Assembly (NCBI GenBank): GCA_024694055.1
Contig: JAILKC010000180.1
Location: 1-36,635 of the forward strand
Source: Lachnospiraceae bacterium
Lineage (GTDB): Bacteria > Bacillota > Clostridia > Lachnospirales > Lachnospiraceae
Length of the DNA stretch: 36,635 bases
Direction of reading: 5' to 3'
The position numbers and the translations under genes were made by a program. Each line of letters opens with the position of its first letter. Position 1 is the stretch's first letter. The notes under the pieces were generated by a model, which saw only the letters and a list, made by a program, of their open reading frames with translations, had not been told where the DNA came from and did not search any database. Positions 32,630-36,635 of this stretch are shown piece by piece.

Positions 32630-34306
32630 ATGGCACTTGACAACAATCTGGACAGTAAAAGCAGGCGGATGTCGCTTAAGATCATCCTGACAGGTATAGT
32701 ATTGTTATCTCTTGTTTTGATCGGTAGCGTTATTACGCTCATTGCGGTCGTCAATCTGCGCAGAGGTATGGAGGAAGAAGTTGCACAGGGTGTTATGGCT
32801 ACGTGCCAGACTTATGCCATGGTCCTCCAATACGCTTCTTCCAATGACGACGGATCCGCAGACAGTCTTGAGACTGACATGCACAATAAGACAGGATATG
32901 ACTACACATATTTTGTCGGTGATACCAGAGTAAGATCAAGCATAGAGGGCGTCATCGGTACAAAAGCGGGTGATGCTGTCATCGACACTGTTCTTAATAA
33001 AAAACAGAGCTATCAGGCTCAGAATGTCATCATCAATGGTGAGAAATACTATGTTGCCTATGAACCCCTTATCGATCCTTCTACCAAAGAAGTCTACGGT
33101 ATGGCTTTTGTAGGATTAAAGAAGATAAAGATCAGTACATATATAAGTGACAGAATAAAGACTCTGCTCACATTTGCCGGTGTTCTGATCATAATATTTA
33201 CCGTTATTACACTTCTGTATGTATTAAAGCTTGTTCAGGCCCTTGATGAGAATGTTAAGGCCGTACGCCAGATGGCTACCGGCGATCTCGATGTACAGTT
33301 AAGCGACAAAGTCAAGCACCGCTCCGACGAACTTGGCGAGATGTCCAACGCACTGTATGATATGGCCGCCAAGATCCGCAGCGTGATCGGTAATGCCAGG
33401 ACTTCATCGGTCGAGGTGGATGATTCCGCAGGATATCTCTCAGAGACAGCACGGACCATCTCGATGACTGCGGATAATGTGGCTGCAGCAGTCACTCATG
33501 TGGCCACAGGTGCTTCCAGTCAGGCAGAATCTCTGCAGGAAGCAGTTGAGAGCGTCAACAATATCAAAGAAGCGATCAATCAGATCATTACCAATACCGA
33601 TCAGATGCGCTCTACGGCGGATACCATGCAGGAGAATTCCAAAGCCAGCCAGGATAAGCTTGCCAAGCTTCGCACATCCACCAAGGAAAGCAATGATGCG
33701 ATCGATGGCATCGTAGGCCTTATAGGAAATACGAATACCGCTGTTACCACCATCAGCGAGGCTGTTGCAATAATAGATTCCATCGCGGCTCAGACCAATC
33801 TCTTATCACTCAATGCAAGCATAGAAGCTGCAAGAGCTGGCGAAGCCGGCAAGGGCTTTGCGGTTGTAGCTGACGAGATCCGTCTGTTGGCCGATCAGTC
33901 AGCAGATGCTGCCAAGAATATTCAGGAAGCCATGAAGGGGCTTGCAGAGGATTCCGGCAGGACCATGGAAGAAGCCGGCAGTGTTCAGGAAAAGATAGGC
34001 ATACAGAGAAGCACCATCCACGAGACAATAGAGCAGGTAGATATGCTCATCGAAGATATCAACAAGTCAATATCTCTTACCATGGAGATCGTTGAGCATG
34101 TCGACAAGACAGAAAAAGCGAGCAATGCGATCTCAGAGACCATATCCAATCTTTCTGCCATCTCGGAAGAGAATGCAGCAAGTTCGGAAGAGACTCAGAC
34201 CTCCATGCAGGAGCTCTCATGTACTATGGAGACCATGTCCGAAAAAGCCAGCGCTCTCAATGATATAGCCAAGATCCTGGATGAAGAGATGGCATTCTTC
34301 CGCTGA
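32630..34306 (+). CDS. Methyl-accepting chemotaxis protein with single-Cache-type sensor
   Basis: The ATG at 32630 ([15 protein letters not shown], 558 residues) follows AAGGGGG; the frame is open for 48 codons upstream but that part overlaps the promoter. TM1 lies at about 17-38. The extracellular domain of about 145 residues ([34 protein letters not shown]) resembles a single Cache module. TM2 is at about 190-212, then a HAMP domain ([12 protein letters not shown]) and a long coiled-coil signalling domain. Its tip, [20 protein letters not shown], is near 385-405. It should signal to CheW/CheA, which are not encoded here. The ligand is unknown. Confidence 0.95.
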   Translation: MALDNNLDSKSRRMSLKIILTGIVLLSLVLIGSVITLIAVVNLRRGMEEEVAQGVMATCQTYAMVLQYASSNDDGSADSLETDMHNKTGYDYTYFVGDTRVRSSIEGVIGTKAGDAVIDTVLNKKQSYQAQNVIINGEKYYVAYEPLIDPSTKEVYGMAFVGLKKIKISTYISDRIKTLLTFAGVLIIIFTVITLLYVLKLVQALDENVKAVRQMATGDLDVQLSDKVKHRSDELGEMSNALYDMAAKIRSVIGNARTSSVEVDDSAGYLSETARTISMTADNVAAAVTHVATGASSQAESLQEAVESVNNIKEAINQIITNTDQMRSTADTMQENSKASQDKLAKLRTSTKESNDAIDGIVGLIGNTNTAVTTISEAVAIIDSIAAQTNLLSLNASIEAARAGEAGKGFAVVADEIRLLADQSADAAKNIQEAMKGLAEDSGRTMEEAGSVQEKIGIQRSTIHETIEQVDMLIEDINKSISLTMEIVEHVDKTEKASNAISETISNLSAISEENAASSEETQTSMQELSCTMETMSEKASALNDIAKILDEEMAFFR

Positions 34307-34934
34307 TATTGCGATATATACCCTCAGCAAGTTTTTTATGTCCATCCTCCATTAAGTGAAGACTGTCCGCATCTCCGGCTTTACATACGGTAGCGGCATC
34401 CATAAAGTCGCAGTCAAACTGCTTGGCCACCAGCTCATACCAATAAGCCAGCTGCTTTGAATTCTCTATCGCTTTATCCGTATCAAAAAATGCGGCAAAG
34501 GGAGAATTCGCCAGATTATCTCCCAGGTAAGGAGGCGATACGATAAGTATCTTTGGCTGTATACCACACTGATACTTAAGAAAACTCTTGGTCTTCATCA
34601 GCATATTCTGAAGGCTGCCGGCAATATCTCCTGCCGGCAGATGGAACTTGGCTTTAAGGTCATTGGAACCAAGCATGATGATAAGCATGTCAAAGGGCTT
34701 TTGACTCTCCACCATGGGAAGTATATAATCCATGCCACATTTACAGCCCCATTCCCAGGGATCGGCATTAGCGATGGTCCTGCCGTTTTGCCCTTCTTCT
34801 ATGATCTGGTATTCATCTCCAAGCAGCTTTTGCAGCACCATGGGCTATCTTGTATTCTCATCATAACGACTTCCGGTTGTGGGATCATATCCCCAGGTAT
34901 TGGAATCGCCAAAGCATATTATACGTTTTTTCAT
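34257..34934 (-). pseudogene. SGNH/GDSL hydrolase interrupted by an in-frame amber codon
   Basis: Reading from the ATG at 34932-34934 gives MKKRIICFGDSNTWGYDP, the SGNH block I with its nucleophile Ser, then RYDENTR followed by TAG at 34845-34847. The same frame continues as PMVLQKLLGDEYQIIEEG, LIIMLGSNDLK (block III) and DSLHLMEDGHKKLAEGI (block V Asp and His), to a stop at 34257. Relatives usually have a Trp before Pro at the interrupted place, so one TGG-to-TAG change explains it. Restart at the ATG of MVLQ would give 194 residues without the nucleophile. The 3' end overlaps the convergent chemoreceptor gene by 50 bp. A sequencing error or readthrough is also possible. Confidence 0.85.
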
Positions 34935-34936
34935 GA

Positions 34937-35548
34937 CTACCTCCGCGTTGCATCTGCAACGATGTTCTTTATTTCTTCCCAACCAAGGCATCTGGTATAA
35001 TTGTCACCCGGGAATACGCACTCCCTGTTCCACGGTCTGTCAAAAACCAGAACCCTCAAATCCTTAAAATGATCAAAAAACTTAAATGCCTTGGGTGAAT
35101 CTTCCACCGCAAAATCAAAATCCATTTTGTAGTAATCTTCAAGTTCGAGACTGTATTCATCTTCATAAACCGGATTGTCCCTGCCGTATTTATTAAGACA
35201 ATACAGCCTGACATTCTTAAATCCGTGTTCGTCCAGCCACTTACGTGACGGCTCATATGCACTGAACGGACGCCCCGTGATTATCGATACCTCATGTCCT
35301 AAAGTCAGCCATTCATTTATAACGGCTGATGCGTCGAGAGTCTCTTCATAAGATAACAACACATCCGGTTCATGTCCCCTTACCAGAAATCTTTCATACT
35401 GTTCCTCGTCCAAATCAAATGACTTGTCCAACTCGAAATACCTGATCTTCTCATAAGGTACGTGCTTATCAAACATTTCAACTGCAAGTTCCGAAAAAGA
35501 ACGCGCGGTCTCACAAAGGCAATCATCATAATCAACGTATATCTTCAT
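34937..35548 (-). CDS. HAD-superfamily protein, NT5C-like
   Basis: A 203-residue protein. The first motif is VDYDDCLCETA, with Asp6 and Asp8 as nucleophile and general acid. Motif II is SIITGRP near 107, and the late acidic motif is FAVEDSPKAFKFF near 160. The short length and VDYDD opening resemble 5'(3')-deoxyribonucleotidase-like proteins, but the substrate is uncertain. The ATG at 35546-35548 has AGGAG somewhat far upstream. It lies 16 nt after the EamA gene and 2 nt before the broken SGNH gene. Confidence 0.8.
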   Translation of the reverse strand: MKIYVDYDDCLCETARSFSELAVEMFDKHVPYEKIRYFELDKSFDLDEEQYERFLVRGHEPDVLLSYEETLDASAVINEWLTLGHEVSIITGRPFSAYEPSRKWLDEHGFKNVRLYCLNKYGRDNPVYEDEYSLELEDYYKMDFDFAVEDSPKAFKFFDHFKDLRVLVFDRPWNRECVFPGDNYTRCLGWEEIKNIVADATRR

Positions 35549-35564
35549 CTCTGCAATAAACTCC

Positions 35565-36479
35565 TTACGCTTTTTGCTTTTCCTGTTTCAAATTCAGAAT
35601 GACTACAGCTGATAGTATCAGAAGAATTCCTAATCCTGACATTATCGTTAAAGGTTCTGAAAAGACAACTGTTCCGATCAAAGTCGCTACCATAGGCTCA
35701 ATTGTAGCTATGATCCCGGCCTTGCTTGCTTCCACACTTTCAAGTCCAAGCGTATACGCCAAAAAAGGAATCACCGCAGTGATAAGGGCAGTCAGAACGC
35801 AAAACATTATTAAAAATCCCAAGTCCGTCGCAACCGAAAACTTATTGATCATGTCAGCGGGACGACATATAAACCATGAACCTATCGCAGCAAAAATGAA
35901 TGTATAAGTCGTAACCGTATACGAAGAATAGCGCTTAAGCGCCACAGTGCCCAATATGCTGTAAAGTCCGTATCCGATTCCTGAACCGAGTCCTATAAGT
36001 AAGCCCTTAAAAGACATCCCATCACCCGAGATTCCTGACACCAATATACAGCCGGTAAACGCCAGAGCCAGAGCAATCAGTTTCCTTCTGTCCATTTTTT
36101 CATGAAAGAAAAGAATCGACATGAGCATGATCCATACGGGTGATGTGTATAGCAGGATCGCCGCTGTCGAGAGCGACATCATTGTGATGGCAGTAAAATA
36201 GCAGACAGTGAAAAAGAGGATACTTCCAAAACCAAGTCCCAGAAAAAGCGGGATATCTCTGCCAGCAATCCTAAACCCTGAGCGATCCTTGGCAAACAGC
36301 AACAGTGCGAAAATGAGCGCTGCCAGCGTCACGCGTATTGAGACGATCTGGATCGAGTCAAACTCATATGTACCCAGTTTTCTCACAAATATACCCATAC
36401 TTCCCCAAAAGCATCCTGCCAGGATGATCAGTATGGGACCAATCTGCTTCTTTGAAAATAGTTTAAACATATGGGCCAT
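35565..36479 (-). CDS. EamA/DMT-family transporter
   Basis: A 304-residue membrane protein with ten predicted helices in two EamA repeats. The first repeat opens ILAGCFWGSMGIFVRKLG and ends with FFHEKMDRRKLIALALAFTGC; the second runs from GIGYGLYSILG to VVFSEPLTIMSGLGILLI. Such carriers export amino acids, nucleosides or other metabolites; the substrate cannot be read. The ATG at 36477-36479 overlaps the end of the upstream permease gene; an ATG three codons later is the alternative. Confidence 0.9.
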   Translation of the reverse strand: MAHMFKLFSKKQIGPILIILAGCFWGSMGIFVRKLGTYEFDSIQIVSIRVTLAALIFALLLFAKDRSGFRIAGRDIPLFLGLGFGSILFFTVCYFTAITMMSLSTAAILLYTSPVWIMLMSILFFHEKMDRRKLIALALAFTGCILVSGISGDGMSFKGLLIGLGSGIGYGLYSILGTVALKRYSSYTVTTYTFIFAAIGSWFICRPADMINKFSVATDLGFLIMFCVLTALITAVIPFLAYTLGLESVEASKAGIIATIEPMVATLIGTVVFSEPLTIMSGLGILLILSAVVILNLKQEKQKA

Positions 36480-36635
36480 AAACCCCGTCCCCCCAGACCT
36501 TATAGGAGATCAGAGAAGCCATTGAAGCAATAAGTGTTCCCATTCCTCCAATGTTTACTCCCAAAAGAAGTTCTTTGTAATTGGTTGTAAATCCTGAGAG
36601 CATCAATGTTGCAGGAACATTGCTGATAATCTGGC
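36463..36635 (-). CDS. C-terminal end of an ion-transporter-superfamily permease (SLC13/ArsB-like), partial
   Basis: The minus-strand frame from the window edge reads QIISNVPATLMLSGF, LLLGVNIGGMGTLIASMASL and ends GVYGPYV before TAA at 36463-36465. The SNVPA and GVNIGGMGTLIASMASLIS pattern matches the last helices of ArsB/NhaD/SLC13-type anion permeases. Only 57 codons are in the window, so the substrate is undetermined. Its stop lies 17 nt inside the EamA gene, indicating one operon. Confidence 0.7.
   Translation of the reverse strand, partial: QIISNVPATLMLSGFTTNYKELLLGVNIGGMGTLIASMASLISYKVWGDGVYGPYV

Overview
The window looks like chromosomal DNA of an anaerobic Clostridia, most likely Lachnospiraceae (Butyrivibrio or a relative). 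This rests on mid-range GC by eye, strong AGGAGG-type ribosome sites, SufBCD-SufS-SufU with a DUF134 regulator, DUF6077 and DUF6320 membrane proteins, an SH3/glucosaminidase surface protein and a GH120 beta-xylosidase. No rRNA, tRNA, CRISPR, phage or transposase gene was seen, and no gene-free stretch exceeds 300 bases.

Layout. (1) 1-2259, minus: an exported transglutaminase-like protein cut by the window edge. (2) 2380-3642: a self-contained block with a perfect 18-bp hairpin, an AAA+/winged-helix ATPase, and eight TATATAC heptamers spaced 10 or 19 bp just upstream of its start. (3) 3672-18325, minus: eleven closely packed genes behind one recognisable promoter. They are an HxxxDG acyltransferase, DUF6320, a type-B carboxylesterase, a UDP-glucuronate-type epimerase, a surface glucosaminidase, an MBOAT acyltransferase with its SGNH partner, a DUF6077 protein in two reading frames, an RNA methyltransferase-like protein and a second membrane-anchored SGNH-like protein. 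The set looks like a cell-surface glycan or lipid acylation locus. (4) 18397-21402, plus: a divergent promoter driving a PHP phosphoesterase and a cytoplasmic GH120 beta-xylosidase, closed by a terminator.

(5) 21456-26980, minus: DUF134 regulator, sufC, sufB, sufD, sufS, sufU. A strong promoter has a 12-bp palindrome at its start site and a hairpin in the leader. (6) 27073-28833, minus: MetN and MetI without a neighbouring MetQ. (7) 28893-30441, plus: a GT2 glycosyltransferase that appears to be made from a leaderless mRNA, then a CPBP intramembrane protease. (8) 30517-32479, minus: a HAD phosphatase and a family II pyrophosphatase with CBS domains. (9) 32517-34306, plus: a methyl-accepting chemotaxis protein. 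(10) 34257-36635, minus: the end of an ion-transporter-superfamily permease, an EamA transporter, an NT5C-like HAD protein, and an SGNH hydrolase broken by an amber codon.

Most promising for new biology are the ATPase with its phased heptamer array, the Cys-tailed DUF134 protein heading the Suf operon, and the eleven-gene surface acylation cluster. Functions come from motif recognition by eye; no database search was run.
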